DNA of 64,000 nucleotides from Pigmentiphaga litoralis. Its GTDB lineage: Bacteria > Pseudomonadota > Gammaproteobacteria > Burkholderiales > Burkholderiaceae_B. The position numbers and the translations under genes are program-made. The stretch is from positions 3,286,001 to 3,350,000 of the forward strand of contig NZ_JACCBP010000001.1 of NCBI RefSeq assembly GCF_013408655.1, in the 5' to 3' direction. Positions 24,968 to 34,428 of this stretch are shown piece by piece (the first letter of the stretch is position 1; each line of letters opens with the position of its first letter). The notes beneath the pieces are model-generated. The model worked only from the letters and a program-made list of their open reading frames with translations. It was not told where the DNA came from and did not search any database.

Positions 24968-26630
24968 CTCAGGGCCCTCAGGACTTAAAGTCGGCAGCGT
25001 CATGTCAGCGCTGGGGGCCCTGTTATGGATTCCTCAGGCAAGCCTGATCGCGGCGGCGGTGTACCAGGTTGCCCTTGGCAATGGCGCTAGCGCCATCGTG
25101 CTGCATGCCCTGGGATTTGTCGCATTGGGCGTACTGCGTTCCACCCTGGACGCCTGGGCTACGCGGCGTCTGTTCCGCGATGCACGCGTTGCGGTTTCCG
25201 CGTTGCGGGAGCGTGCGGCCGCCGCCCTCGCCTCCCGTTCCCCCCTCGATGTGTCGCGTCCGGCCTCTGGCCAGGCGGCAAGCGTGATCGGGGAACAGGC
25301 GGAAGCCCTGGTTCCGTGGCTGACCCGCTACAGCCCGGCTCGGTGGCGCGTGATGCTGGTGCCTCCGGTCATCGCGGTGGCAGTCGGCGTACATACCTGG
25401 GCAGCGGCCCTGATCCTGATAGCGGCCGCGCCGCTTATCCCTGTGTTCATGGCATTGATCGGTTGGCGCGCGAAGGCTGCCAGCGAAGCGCAGCTGGGTG
25501 AACTCGGTCGCATGAACGGGTTGCTGCTGGACCGGTTGCGCGGACTGACGACCCTGCGCGCTCTGGGCGCGGTGCCCTCCACGGCACAGCGCGTACGCAA
25601 CCACGCCGAGTCTCTCAGGGTCGGAACCATGCAGGTCTTGCGCATTGCGTTTCTGTCGTCAGCCGTGCTTGAACTGTTTGCCGCATTGGGCATCGCCCTG
25701 ACCGCCGTCTATGTCGGCTTCCATCTGCTTGGCGAGCTGACGTTCGGTGCGTGGGGCGACACGTTGACGCTGAGTGAAGGGTTGTTCATTCTGCTGCTCG
25801 CGCCGGCGTTTTTCGAGCCCTTGCGAGACCTGTCGGCGGCCTGGCACGATCGCGCTGCCGGTGAAGCCGCAAGGGACGCGATAACCCAGCTGATCGGCGG
25901 CGATGCTGGCTTGGTGGGCGGCGGGCACACCGGCCCATCCGCCCTTTGCAATACGCCTGCTGACACTTACGCACGCGGCAGGACGCCAGCGATCTCCCTG
26001 CGCAACGTGACCGTAAATCAATACGGCGACGCACCGCCGCTGCACTTTGCGGACATCGACATTCACGCAGGACAGCATGTCGCGTTGTGGGGATCCAGCG
26101 GCAGTGGCAAGACGCTATTGCTGTCGCTGATGGCCGGTCTGGTGAAGGCAGGAAGCGGCACCGTGACCATCGGCGGTGCGATGCTACGCGACGACACCGC
26201 AGGCGCATTACGGCAGTGCATGGCGTGGATGGGACAAAAGCCGCATGTCTTTGCTGCGTCGGTCAGCAGCAACGTCTCGCTGGGTCAGCCTGATGTATCG
26301 CCCGAACAGGTCCAACACGCCTTGCAGGCTGTCGGCCTCATGGACGCCGTGCAGCATGGCGTGTCCCGCAGCGTTGGCGAAGGCGGTCTGGGGCTGTCAG
26401 GCGGGGAAGTCATCCGGCTGGCCCTGGCGCGCGCGGCCGTCCGGCCCGGCGCCGACATCCTGCTGATCGACGAACCAACTGCCCACCTTGACAACGACAC
26501 CGCGCAACGCGTGATCGCCGCCTTGCAGCAGATGGCCATCGGCCGCACGCTGGTGGTCGCCACGCATGACCCCCGGCTTGCCCGGCACATGGACAGGGTC
26601 GTCAACGTCGATGCCGAGGTCTTGCCATGA
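24960..26630 (+). CDS. cydD: Thiol-reductant ABC exporter subunit CydD
   Basis: The 556-residue half-transporter has an N-terminal six-helix membrane domain (about residues 15-290) and a C-terminal ATPase with Walker A WGSSGSGKTLLLSL, signature GLSGGEVIRLALARA and Walker B DILLIDEPTAHLDND. With CydC it exports cysteine or glutathione to the periplasm, which is needed to assemble cytochrome bd. The ATG at 24960 has no clear ribosome-binding site and lies in the proposed operator; an in-frame ATG at 25002 is an alternative start. Its stop overlaps cydC in ATGA. Confidence 0.93.
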   Translation: MENSGPSGLKVGSVMSALGALLWIPQASLIAAAVYQVALGNGASAIVLHALGFVALGVLRSTLDAWATRRLFRDARVAVSALRERAAAALASRSPLDVSRPASGQAASVIGEQAEALVPWLTRYSPARWRVMLVPPVIAVAVGVHTWAAALILIAAAPLIPVFMALIGWRAKAASEAQLGELGRMNGLLLDRLRGLTTLRALGAVPSTAQRVRNHAESLRVGTMQVLRIAFLSSAVLELFAALGIALTAVYVGFHLLGELTFGAWGDTLTLSEGLFILLLAPAFFEPLRDLSAAWHDRAAGEAARDAITQLIGGDAGLVGGGHTGPSALCNTPADTYARGRTPAISLRNVTVNQYGDAPPLHFADIDIHAGQHVALWGSSGSGKTLLLSLMAGLVKAGSGTVTIGGAMLRDDTAGALRQCMAWMGQKPHVFAASVSSNVSLGQPDVSPEQVQHALQAVGLMDAVQHGVSRSVGEGGLGLSGGEVIRLALARAAVRPGADILLIDEPTAHLDNDTAQRVIAALQQMAIGRTLVVATHDPRLARHMDRVVNVDAEVLP

Positions 26631-28318
26631 GCAAGCCCAACGACATGGCAGCGATTGCGCGTTTCTACCTTAGTGCCTCTGGCCGCTCCCTTCTGCTTGG
26701 GATCATCCTGACGGCGGCCACGGTGGCGATGGGAATCGCCTTGCTTGGGGTGTCCGGCTGGTTCATTACCGCTACGGCGTTGGCCGGCATGTCGTTGACA
26801 TCGGCCATCGCATTCGACGTCTTCATGCCCTCGGCGTCGATACGCCTGCTTGCGCTGGGGCGAACCGTATCCCGATACGCCGAGCGGGTGGTCACACACG
26901 ACGCCACGTTCGGCGTCCTGGCGCAGTTGCGCGAACGGCTGTTCCTGGGCTGGTCGCAACCCGCAGCAGCTCGCGACCTGGCGGCCCGTCCATCACGATG
27001 GCTGTTCCGGTTGACGGCGGACCTGGACGCGCTCGAGTCCGTCTACCTGCGTCTTGCCGCGCCTTGCGCAGCTGCCATCGGCGCTGCCGCGCTCGCGGGC
27101 CTGTTGCTGGCCAGCGTGGATCCGCGGCTGGGTGCGGCGGCCTTTCTTGCGCTTTGCACGCTCGGGCTTGGCGGATCGGCAATGGTCATGCGCCAGGCGT
27201 GGCCCCACGCAGTGCGACGCGCCAAAGCCCTCGAACGTGTGCGATCGCAAACCATTGATCTGGTTGCAGGACAGACGGAATGGATCATGGCCGGGCAACT
27301 GGATGCACAGAAGGCGCGGCTATGGGGCAGCGACCGGCGCCTTGCACACACCGATCTTGCTCTGAATCAGGTCGACGTCATTGCTGCCTGGATACAGGGT
27401 GTTGTCGGTGCGGTGTTCGTGGCTGCCGTGCTGCTGGCTGCGGCGGAATGTGCCGCGACCGGCGTGGCGACCGTCCCGATGATGGCCTTGGCAGTGCTGG
27501 GTGCACAGGCTTCTATCGAACCTTTCGGCGCCCTCAGGCGCGGCGCGCTGGAAGCAGGACGCACGTGGCTCGCCGCCCGCCGCATCGCACCCCGGCTGCG
27601 CGCAGAAAACGAGGCATTGCCCAAGATCCGGGCGCCAGGCGCCAATGTGGCCTGCCACCTGGTCGACGTGTTCGTCCGGTATTCCTGTGAGCACCGTGCG
27701 GCAGTCAGTGGCTTCACGGTCTCGATCGCGAAGGGAGACCGCGTGGCGTTGATCGGCCCGAGCGGTGCCGGCAAGTCCACGTTGCTGTCGGTGATTGCAG
27801 GCGACGTGACGCCCAACCAGGGCAAGGCGGCCGGACTGCCCGCCACGATGTTTACGCAGCGCACCGAACTGTTCCAGGACACGCTCAGGGACAACCTGCG
27901 CCTGGCCAACCCAGCAGCTGATGACACGCGACTTTGGCACGCCCTGGCCGATGCCGGCTTGGCCCAGGACCTGATTGGCAACGGCGCAGGACTGGACACG
28001 CCGCTGGGTGAAGGCGGGATTGGCTTGTCGGGCGGACAGTCCCGGCGTCTGGCGCTGGCCCGCTTGCTGCTGCACGACAGCAGTGTCTGGCTGTTGGACG
28101 AGCCGACTGAAGCGCTGGATGCCTCGACAGCGCGAGACGTTCTGACCGTGCTGGCCCAGCGTGCGGATCACCGCACCGTCGTCATCGCCACGCACCTGCA
28201 CCGCGAAGCCGCGCTGGCGGACCGCCTGCTGCTGATGCGCGCTGGCGCGGTGGAACAAGATGTCCGCCGAGGCACCCCCGAATTTGACGCAGCGCTGTCG
28301 GCGCTACGTCCAGATTGA
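26627..28318 (+). CDS. cydC: Thiol-reductant ABC exporter subunit CydC
   Basis: The 563-residue partner of CydD has a membrane domain (about residues 15-310) with the typical SGWFITATALAGM and FMPSASIRLLALGRTVSRYA segments, then Walker A IGPSGAGKSTLLSV, signature GLSGGQSRRLALARLL and Walker B VWLLDEPTEALDAS. It heterodimerises with CydD in the inner membrane. Start and stop codons overlap with cydD by four bases. The cydDC genes precede cydAB here, so assembly factor and oxidase form one transcription unit. Confidence 0.94.
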   Translation: MSKPNDMAAIARFYLSASGRSLLLGIILTAATVAMGIALLGVSGWFITATALAGMSLTSAIAFDVFMPSASIRLLALGRTVSRYAERVVTHDATFGVLAQLRERLFLGWSQPAAARDLAARPSRWLFRLTADLDALESVYLRLAAPCAAAIGAAALAGLLLASVDPRLGAAAFLALCTLGLGGSAMVMRQAWPHAVRRAKALERVRSQTIDLVAGQTEWIMAGQLDAQKARLWGSDRRLAHTDLALNQVDVIAAWIQGVVGAVFVAAVLLAAAECAATGVATVPMMALAVLGAQASIEPFGALRRGALEAGRTWLAARRIAPRLRAENEALPKIRAPGANVACHLVDVFVRYSCEHRAAVSGFTVSIAKGDRVALIGPSGAGKSTLLSVIAGDVTPNQGKAAGLPATMFTQRTELFQDTLRDNLRLANPAADDTRLWHALADAGLAQDLIGNGAGLDTPLGEGGIGLSGGQSRRLALARLLLHDSSVWLLDEPTEALDASTARDVLTVLAQRADHRTVVIATHLHREAALADRLLLMRAGAVEQDVRRGTPEFDAALSALRPD

Positions 28319-28347
28319 CCTGTAGACTCGCTAGAGCAAGGACTTCC

Positions 28348-29958
28348 ATGGAACTCGATATCGTCGGCCTGTCGCGCCTGCAGTTTGCGATGACGGCGCT
28401 TTACCACTTTCTATTCGTACCCCTGACACTCGGGCTGTCGGTGCTGGTTGCGATCATGGAGACGGTGTATGTGATGAGCAGCCGGCCTATCTGGCGGCAA
28501 ATGACCAAATTCTGGGGCACGTTGTTTGGCATCAACTTTGCGATGGGCGTGGCGACAGGCATCGTGATGGAGTTCCAGTTCGGCATGAACTGGAGCTACT
28601 ACAGCCACTACGTCGGTGACATTTTTGGTGCGCCGTTGGCCCTGGAAGGCCTCATGGCGTTCTTCATGGAAGCGACTTTTGTCGGCCTGTTCTTTTTCGG
28701 CTGGGACCGACTGTCCAAGGTGTCTCATCTGGCAGTCACATGGTTGGTGGCGATCGCCACCAACTTTTCAGCCTTGTGGATCCTGATTGCAAACGGGTGG
28801 ATGCAAAACCCCGTCGGCGCAACTTTCAATCCGCAAACCATGCGCATGGAAATCCATGACTTTGCGGCGGTGATCTTCAATCCGGTGGCCCAAGCCAAGT
28901 TCGTTCACACCGTGTCAGCCGGCTATGTTGTCGCGTCGATATTCGTGCTGGGCGTATCGGCCTGGTACCTGCTCAAGGGCCGTCATGGCGAACTCGCGAA
29001 ACGGTCCATGACGGTGGCTGCGTCATTCGGTCTGGCCGCGTCGCTGTCTGTCGTAGTCCTAGGCGATGAAAGCGGGTATTTGTCGACCGAACACCAGAAA
29101 ATGAAGCTGGCCGCGGTGGAAGCCATGTGGCACACGGAACCGGCGCCCGCCGCGTTCACGCTGTTCGGCCTGCCCGACCAGGACGCGCGCGAGACCCACT
29201 ACGCCATTCACATCCCCTGGGTCATGGGGCTGATCGGCACACGGTCGTTGACCACGGAAATTCCCGGCATCCACGACCTGGTCGACCTGGCTAAAGTCCG
29301 AATCCGGCAGGGTATTCGTGCGTATGACGCGCTGGAACAGATTCTTGCCGAGAACAGCGTCAAGGCCATCTCACCTCCCCTTGCCGAACGCTTCGAGGCC
29401 GATGGTCATCTGCTTGGCTATGCCCTGCTGCTGAAGCGGTATGTCGACGATCCGCGCAAGGCCACCGACGCACAGATCGATCAGGCTGCGTGGGACACCG
29501 TGCCCCAGGTAGCCCCCCTGTTCTGGTCGTTCCGCGTGATGGTTGTCCTTGGCATGTTCTTCATCGTGCTGACCGCTACCTTCTTCGTGCTGTCTGCGCG
29601 GCGCCGTCTGGACGCACATCCCTGGCTGTTGAAAGTCGCGGTCGCTGCCATCCCACTTCCCTGGATCGCTGCGGAATGCGGCTGGATCGTCGCCGAGCTG
29701 GGACGCCAGCCATGGAGTATCGAAGGCGTGCTCCCCACGGCAGTCGCGGTCTCCAACCTGGGCGTGACCACGGTGCTCACCACGCTAATCGGCTTTGCCG
29801 CCCTGTACACGGGGCTTCTGGTGATCGAAATGAAGCTGATGCTCAAAGCGATCCGCAAGGGGCCTGAGCATGAGCACGTGCGGTCCCCCGGAGGCGCGGT
29901 TCCCATTCTTGGCCACAGCGGCATGCTGCGCACCGCTCCCATGATTTCTGAGGAATGA
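28348..29958 (+). CDS. cydA: Cytochrome bd ubiquinol oxidase subunit I
   Basis: The 536-residue protein begins MELDIVGLSRLQFAMTALYH and aligns along its length with the long-Q-loop E. coli CydA. His20 (the heme ligand of the E. coli H19 position), KFVHTVSAGY (heme ligand region near H186) and VAPLFWSFRVMVV (Met ligand near 393) are present, as are the quinol-binding Q-loop and GRQPWSIEGVLPTAVA. It holds hemes b558, b595 and d and reduces oxygen to water with high affinity and no proton pumping. The start at 28348 is 29 bases after the cydC stop. Confidence 0.96.
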   Translation: MELDIVGLSRLQFAMTALYHFLFVPLTLGLSVLVAIMETVYVMSSRPIWRQMTKFWGTLFGINFAMGVATGIVMEFQFGMNWSYYSHYVGDIFGAPLALEGLMAFFMEATFVGLFFFGWDRLSKVSHLAVTWLVAIATNFSALWILIANGWMQNPVGATFNPQTMRMEIHDFAAVIFNPVAQAKFVHTVSAGYVVASIFVLGVSAWYLLKGRHGELAKRSMTVAASFGLAASLSVVVLGDESGYLSTEHQKMKLAAVEAMWHTEPAPAAFTLFGLPDQDARETHYAIHIPWVMGLIGTRSLTTEIPGIHDLVDLAKVRIRQGIRAYDALEQILAENSVKAISPPLAERFEADGHLLGYALLLKRYVDDPRKATDAQIDQAAWDTVPQVAPLFWSFRVMVVLGMFFIVLTATFFVLSARRRLDAHPWLLKVAVAAIPLPWIAAECGWIVAELGRQPWSIEGVLPTAVAVSNLGVTTVLTTLIGFAALYTGLLVIEMKLMLKAIRKGPEHEHVRSPGGAVPILGHSGMLRTAPMISEE

Positions 29959-29962
29959 CATC

Positions 29963-31117
29963 GTGATCCTGTACGAACTGATGGACTACGACACCTTGCG
30001 TGTCATCTGGTGGGCGCTGCTGGGCGCCCTGCTGGTCGGCTTTGCAGTGACCGATGGCTTCGACCTTGGGACCGGCGCACTGCTGACGGCAGTTGGCCGC
30101 ACCGACCTTGAAAGGCGTGTGGTGATCAACACGGTCGGACCGGTATGGGAAGGCAACCAGGTATGGCTGATCCTGGGGGGTGGGGCCATCTTTGCCGCCT
30201 GGCCGCAACTGTATGCCGTGTCGTTCTCGGGCTTCTACTTCGCCATGTTTGCGATCCTGCTTGCCCTGATCATCCGGCCCGTGGCGTTCAAATTCCGGAG
30301 CAAACATGAATCACGCCGGTGGCGGTCGGCATGGGACTGGAGCCTGGTCATAGGCGGCATCATCCCAGCCGTCGTGTTCGGCGTGGCTATGGGGAACGTG
30401 CTTCAAGGCGTGCCGTTCCGGCTCGCCCCCGACATGCGCATTTTCTACGACGGCGCATTCCTTGATCTGTTGAACCCCTTCGCCTTGCTGTGCGGCTTGG
30501 TCTCGCTCGCCATGATGCTGATGCACGGGGCGGCGTGGCTGGTGCTGAAGACCGACGACGACGTGGCGGTCAGGGCCCGACGTTACGGCCTCGTAGCCGC
30601 CGTGGCCGTTCTGGTCCTGTACGGGCTGGCCGGCGTGGCGTTATGGACAGGGATCGAAGGCTATCGCGTTACCAGTTCCATCGTGACCGACGGGCCGTCG
30701 AATCCGCTGTTCAAGACTGCCGTCTCGCAGACAGGGGCCTGGTTCGGCAACTATCTGGCCCACCCCTGGACGATGGCTGCGCCCGTCTCGGGCTTGGTTG
30801 GCGCCATGCTGGCCGTGCTGGGGCTGTGCTTACGGTGGGAGCGCGTCACGCTTGTGGCCAGCAGCGCGTCGATTGCCGGCATCGTGCTGAGTGTCGGGGC
30901 ATCCATGTTTCCTTTCATCCTGCCTTCATCTATCCAGCCCTCGGCCAGCCTGACGGTGTGGGACGCGTCGTCCAGCCACCTGACGCTGTTCATCATGCTG
31001 ATCGGCACCTGCATCTTTCTGCCGCTGATCGTTGCCTACACCACCTGGGTCTACCGCGTGCTGTGGGGCAAGGTCACCGCCAGCGACATCCGAGATGGCC
31101 GCGGCCATGCCTACTGA
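29963..31117 (+). CDS. cydB: Cytochrome bd ubiquinol oxidase subunit II
   Basis: The 384-residue membrane protein matches E. coli-type CydB: WWALLGALLVGFAVTDGFDL, GPVWEGNQVWLILGGGA, FSGFYFAMF and SLTVWDASSSHLTL are family landmarks. It stabilises the hemes of CydA. The reading frame opens with GTG at 29963, preceded by GAGGA; an in-frame ATG at 29981 would remove six residues and fits the E. coli start (MxDYExLR) better, so the exact start is open. It begins four bases after the cydA stop. Confidence 0.95.
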   Translation: MILYELMDYDTLRVIWWALLGALLVGFAVTDGFDLGTGALLTAVGRTDLERRVVINTVGPVWEGNQVWLILGGGAIFAAWPQLYAVSFSGFYFAMFAILLALIIRPVAFKFRSKHESRRWRSAWDWSLVIGGIIPAVVFGVAMGNVLQGVPFRLAPDMRIFYDGAFLDLLNPFALLCGLVSLAMMLMHGAAWLVLKTDDDVAVRARRYGLVAAVAVLVLYGLAGVALWTGIEGYRVTSSIVTDGPSNPLFKTAVSQTGAWFGNYLAHPWTMAAPVSGLVGAMLAVLGLCLRWERVTLVASSASIAGIVLSVGASMFPFILPSSIQPSASLTVWDASSSHLTLFIMLIGTCIFLPLIVAYTTWVYRVLWGKVTASDIRDGRGHAY

Positions 31118-31141
31118 ATCGAATTAATCGGGAGAATGACG

Positions 31142-31240
31142 ATGTGGTACTTCGCATGGATTCTAGGGTTGCCACTTGCGGCGATTTTTGCGGTGCTCAA
31201 TGCCATGTGGTACGAGTTGATGGATGACCCGGCAAAGTAG
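31142..31240 (+). CDS. cydX: Cytochrome bd small subunit CydX/YbgT
   Basis: A 32-codon gene lies 24 bases after cydB; the product begins MWYFAWILGLPLAAIFAVLN and ends WYELMDDPAK. The MWYFAWxLG start, a single transmembrane helix and an acidic tail are diagnostic of CydX. This small subunit binds CydA beside the hemes and stabilises the oxidase. GGAG lies eight bases before the ATG at 31142; an ATG at 31136 in the same frame is too close to it. The gene completes the order cydDCABX. Confidence 0.92.
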   Translation: MWYFAWILGLPLAAIFAVLNAMWYELMDDPAK

Positions 31241-31261
31241 CGCGGCAGCGTTGTCGCGTCG

Positions 31262-31661
31262 TTAGTTCGAGGCCACAGACAACATCGATTCGGCACTGCC
31301 CATGTAGGGAATGTGCTCTGCCGGATTCCCGTGCGGTCCTTGAGCAGTTCGCTCGCCAACTGGAAAGCTGTCGCGCTGGCTGCATAGTTCGCGGTCTTCG
31401 GACTTGCCTTGGCATGGGTGACTGGGTCGGCGATCGACGTCATCTTCGAATCGCGTTGGTTGAGACGACCAACGGAAACGACGCAACGAGCGATATCGGA
31501 ACAAAATCTTTCTGCGGAGCGTACGAAACGTTCCGATATGTCGCGGGATTGATGGAAATAGGTCCAGTCGCGCCCATCAGCAGCGTGTGCCCGTCGGCCG
31601 GTCCTTTCGACACCACGACGGAGCCGACAAGCAACTCCATCGTGACGATGCGATGAATCAT
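31262..31661 (-). pseudogene. Frameshifted remnant of a Bug substrate-binding protein gene
   Basis: Three minus-strand frames hold consecutive pieces of one Bug protein: KGPADGHTLLMGATGPISIN and YAPQKDFVPISLVASFPLVV (about 31661-31440), then SPKTANYAASATAFQLASEL and LKDRTGI (about 31440-31320), then HIPYMGSAESMLSVASN before a stop at 31262. At least two frameshifts separate them. The first 70 or so residues including the signal peptide and the last 120-150 residues are missing. It lies between cydX and an intact Bug gene on the same strand. Confidence 0.8.
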
Positions 31662-31716
31662 CTTGTCTCCTGTGTCTACAACGCATGGCGCTAGGCCCTG
31701 ATCTGCAGGACTGATC

Positions 31717-32730
31717 CTATTCGGCCTTGATCGACAATGCTTTGACGACAGGTACAAAAACCGCCTTTTCGGCCCGCACAAGCTCCTGGAATTCCGCCGG
31801 CGTTTTGGCGACTGCCTCTGCTCCATATTCTGCAAACTGAGCGCCAATTCTTGACGTGCTCAGTATCCGGTTAAGTTCGACGTTAAAGCGGCGAACCCTA
31901 TCGGCAGACATGGAGGCCGGAGCGTAGATGCCGAACATCGAATCGGCAAAGATCCTGTCGACACCCATCTCGGCAAAGGTGGGTACATCAGCGTACCCTT
32001 GTGCTCGCTGGCGGCTCGCGACACCCAACAGCCTGAGTTTGCCGGCCTTGACCATGGGCAGGAAGTTCGCCGGCCCGAACGCGTAGTCGATCTGGCCAGC
32101 CATCAGGTCCTGGATAGCGGGTGCAGCCCCCCGGTATGGCACATGGGTCTCTGCCGCCCCAAGGCCGACGTTCAACAGCTCTCCGGCCAGATGGGGCGTT
32201 GTTCCGTTCCCTGCCGAACCGAAGCTGAGTGCTTTGGGATTCGCTTTGATGTAAGCGATGAAAGAAGCCAGATCCTTCGGCTCCAACCCTGGGCGGGCCA
32301 GCAGAAACAGCTTGCTGTTGGCCAGTAATCCGACAGGTTGCAGGTCCTTGTCAAAGGTAAATGGAATATTGGTGTAGATAAATGGATTCACCGACTGGGT
32401 AGTCGTGGGTGCGATGAGGAACGTGTGGTCGTCGCGACCGTTCCTGGCAACTTCGGCTCCCGCGACATTGCCACCCGCACCCGGCCTGTTTTCGACGACA
32501 ACCGTCTGACCGAGCGCCTCACCTAATGGGCCCGATACGGCACGCGTCAACACATCGGCCAAACCGCCTGGCGCCAACGCGACGATCAGCCTTATCGGTC
32601 GGGTTGGCCAGACTTCTGGAGTCTGTGCCTGGACCACCGGGACCATCATGGCAGATAGCAGACCAGCCGCAGCGGCTCGGGTGCCACACGATTTGAGCAA
32701 GTGATACACACGATAAAATCCAAAGGTCAT
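31717..32730 (-). CDS. Bug-family tripartite tricarboxylate transporter substrate-binding protein
   Basis: The 337-residue exported protein starts MTFGFYRVYHLLKSCG with a signal peptide ending near VVQAQTP. Bug motifs are TRPIRLIVALAPGGLADVLT, VENRPGAGGNVAGAEVAR and HVPYRGAAPAIQDLM. The usual APDGYT segment reads NGRDDHTFLI, a small departure. The ATG at 32730 was preferred to an upstream one at 32871, which lies inside the divergent transporter gene. It may serve the same substrate as that transporter. Confidence 0.92.
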   Translation of the reverse strand: MTFGFYRVYHLLKSCGTRAAAAGLLSAMMVPVVQAQTPEVWPTRPIRLIVALAPGGLADVLTRAVSGPLGEALGQTVVVENRPGAGGNVAGAEVARNGRDDHTFLIAPTTTQSVNPFIYTNIPFTFDKDLQPVGLLANSKLFLLARPGLEPKDLASFIAYIKANPKALSFGSAGNGTTPHLAGELLNVGLGAAETHVPYRGAAPAIQDLMAGQIDYAFGPANFLPMVKAGKLRLLGVASRQRAQGYADVPTFAEMGVDRIFADSMFGIYAPASMSADRVRRFNVELNRILSTSRIGAQFAEYGAEAVAKTPAEFQELVRAEKAVFVPVVKALSIKAE

Positions 32731-32839
32731 ACGCGCCCTGTGAAGCAAGAAATGGATAGGTACTGCATCATGGAGGGATCCCCCGCATCCGACTATCCGA
32801 TTTGCGCCAGTCACTGTCCGTTTACGCAGTCTCAATTCA

Positions 32840-34000
32840 ATGTCGAGTTCGTTAATGAAGCGTGACATCAACCTTGTCAGCGCTGGCTTTGCCCTGACCG
32901 CGTTGACCTATGGCTTAGGCCGATTTGCCTACGGATTGCTGCTGCCCGAGATTCGCAACGATCTTGCGTTGACGGTCTCAAGCGCAGGGTGGATCGGTGG
33001 AAGCTCCTTCGCGGCGTACTGCATCGGCGTGCTGATCGCCTTCATCACGCTGACCCGGCTTGGCGATCGCGGCGTTGCTGCGCTGGCGGGCATCACGGCC
33101 ACAGTTGGACTTATCTTGATCGCGACTGCATCGTCGGCCTGGGTTCTCGGAACGGGCATTGCGCTTGCCGGTTTCGGCACCGGACTGACATCGCCACCGC
33201 TTGCCGCCGCGGTATCGCATCACATCGACGCGCAGGCGCACTCGATATCCAATGGTGTGATCAACGCAGGCACGGCGGGCGGAATCGCGTTGTCGGGAAT
33301 CTTCGTCGTCATTGTGGACAGCAGTTGGCGCACCCTTTACACGTTATTCGCTGGAATTGGCGTTGCGGTCTCCGTTTGGGCAGTTCTCGCCTTGCCCTCC
33401 TCTCGGCACGCCGTAGCGGCAAGGCCTTTCACCTTCAAGTCCTTGGGACGCGCAGGCGTAGATGGCCTCTGTGCCAGCGCGTTCCTGATGGGCGCAGGAA
33501 GCACAGCCGTGTGGACCTTCGGCGCGGCTCTACTGCAGCAACGCTTTGAATTCAACAGTCAGGAAGTCGCATACGCCTGGATTGGGCTTGGTACTGCCGC
33601 GACGCTGGGCGCGTCCACCGGCCTCTTGACCAACCGGTTCGGGGTCGCGTTCGTTCACCGTGCTTCGCTTCTGGCCATGGCACTCACTTTGTGTGCACTG
33701 GCGTTTTATGGCCTTCCGACTGCACTGGCTTTTGCCGGCATGGCCGTGTTCGGAGCCGCATACATTGTTTCAACAGGCGCATTCTTGCTATGGGGCATCG
33801 CTCTCTACCCGAGCCGCCCTGACATTGGTCTTGGCATCCCCTTCCTCACCATGGCGGTCGGGCAGACCGTTGGCGCGCCGGCGTACGGCTTTGTGTGGGA
33901 TCACGCGGGTGTCACGCCTGCCTTGCTCGGCGCCGCGTCAGTGATTGCCCTTGGCGCATTCTGGCGGCCAGCCCATCGCCTGCTGGCTCATGACACCTGA
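32840..34000 (+). CDS. MFS transporter (YbfB/YjiJ-like)
   Basis: The 386-residue protein is highly hydrophobic with about 12 predicted membrane helices. The N-terminal ALTALTYGLGRFAYGLLLPE and GWIGGSSFAAYCIGVLIAF match the YbfB/YjiJ branch of MFS carriers, and the loop after helix 2 has TRLGDRG in place of the usual GxxxDRxGRR. It is divergent from a Bug gene. ATG at 32840 and 32855 are both possible starts. It is probably an exporter of a small organic molecule; the substrate is unknown. Confidence 0.88.
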   Translation: MSSSLMKRDINLVSAGFALTALTYGLGRFAYGLLLPEIRNDLALTVSSAGWIGGSSFAAYCIGVLIAFITLTRLGDRGVAALAGITATVGLILIATASSAWVLGTGIALAGFGTGLTSPPLAAAVSHHIDAQAHSISNGVINAGTAGGIALSGIFVVIVDSSWRTLYTLFAGIGVAVSVWAVLALPSSRHAVAARPFTFKSLGRAGVDGLCASAFLMGAGSTAVWTFGAALLQQRFEFNSQEVAYAWIGLGTAATLGASTGLLTNRFGVAFVHRASLLAMALTLCALAFYGLPTALAFAGMAVFGAAYIVSTGAFLLWGIALYPSRPDIGLGIPFLTMAVGQTVGAPAYGFVWDHAGVTPALLGAASVIALGAFWRPAHRLLAHDT

Positions 34001-34016
34001 AGACATGACCTTCAGG
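33996..34016. terminator. Hairpin between convergent genes
   Basis: CCTGAAG (33996-34002) and CTTCAGG (34010-34016) form a perfect seven-base stem around ACATGAC. The hairpin overlaps the stop codon of the MFS gene and the end of the convergent membrane-protein gene. It is short and lacks a T run, so it is only a weak terminator candidate. Confidence 0.35.
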
Positions 34017-34428
34017 AAGGCTTGACGACCGCCAGAATCGCGATCGCAATGAGCGCGCACACAATCAGTGGCCCGGTACGCCCGGCTCGGCCCGGAATGC
34101 GATTGACGATGCGGCGAAGCTGCCCCGCCTGAATGCCGTGCACTGCCGACAGAACAACAACCAGAGCAGCTTTGGCCGGCAGCCATAGCGTCCCGGTCCA
34201 CCCACCAAGAAAGGCAAGCGCGATGCCGAAGCCCCACGCAAGCAGCATGGCAGGCAGTGTCACCCTTCTGTCCCAGCGCCGGACGGTCTCGGCCATCGCA
34301 CTGGCGGCTTCAGAAGTGAAAAGGACCGACCGGATGAAGACGCTGGTCCCGACAAGCCCTCCTACAAAGACTAGAGCGCTGGCCACGTGAAACGCCTTTA
34401 ACCATACGTAGCTGCTGGCCAGGGTCAT
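34012..34428 (-). CDS. Small CopD-like integral membrane protein
   Basis: The 138-residue protein has four hydrophobic segments. It begins SYVWLKAFHVASALVFVGGL, with the helix-1 His and the VGGL motif of CopD/HemJ-type proteins, followed by FIRSVLF and RRWDRRVTLPAMLLAWGFGI. Relatives are membrane proteins of copper handling or heme synthesis, but several conserved His residues of those families are absent here, so function is unassigned. Its ATG overlaps the DUF3817 stop in TCAT on the minus strand, so the two membrane proteins are coupled. Confidence 0.75.
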   Translation of the reverse strand: MTLASSYVWLKAFHVASALVFVGGLVGTSVFIRSVLFTSEAASAMAETVRRWDRRVTLPAMLLAWGFGIALAFLGGWTGTLWLPAKAALVVVLSAVHGIQAGQLRRIVNRIPGRAGRTGPLIVCALIAIAILAVVKPS

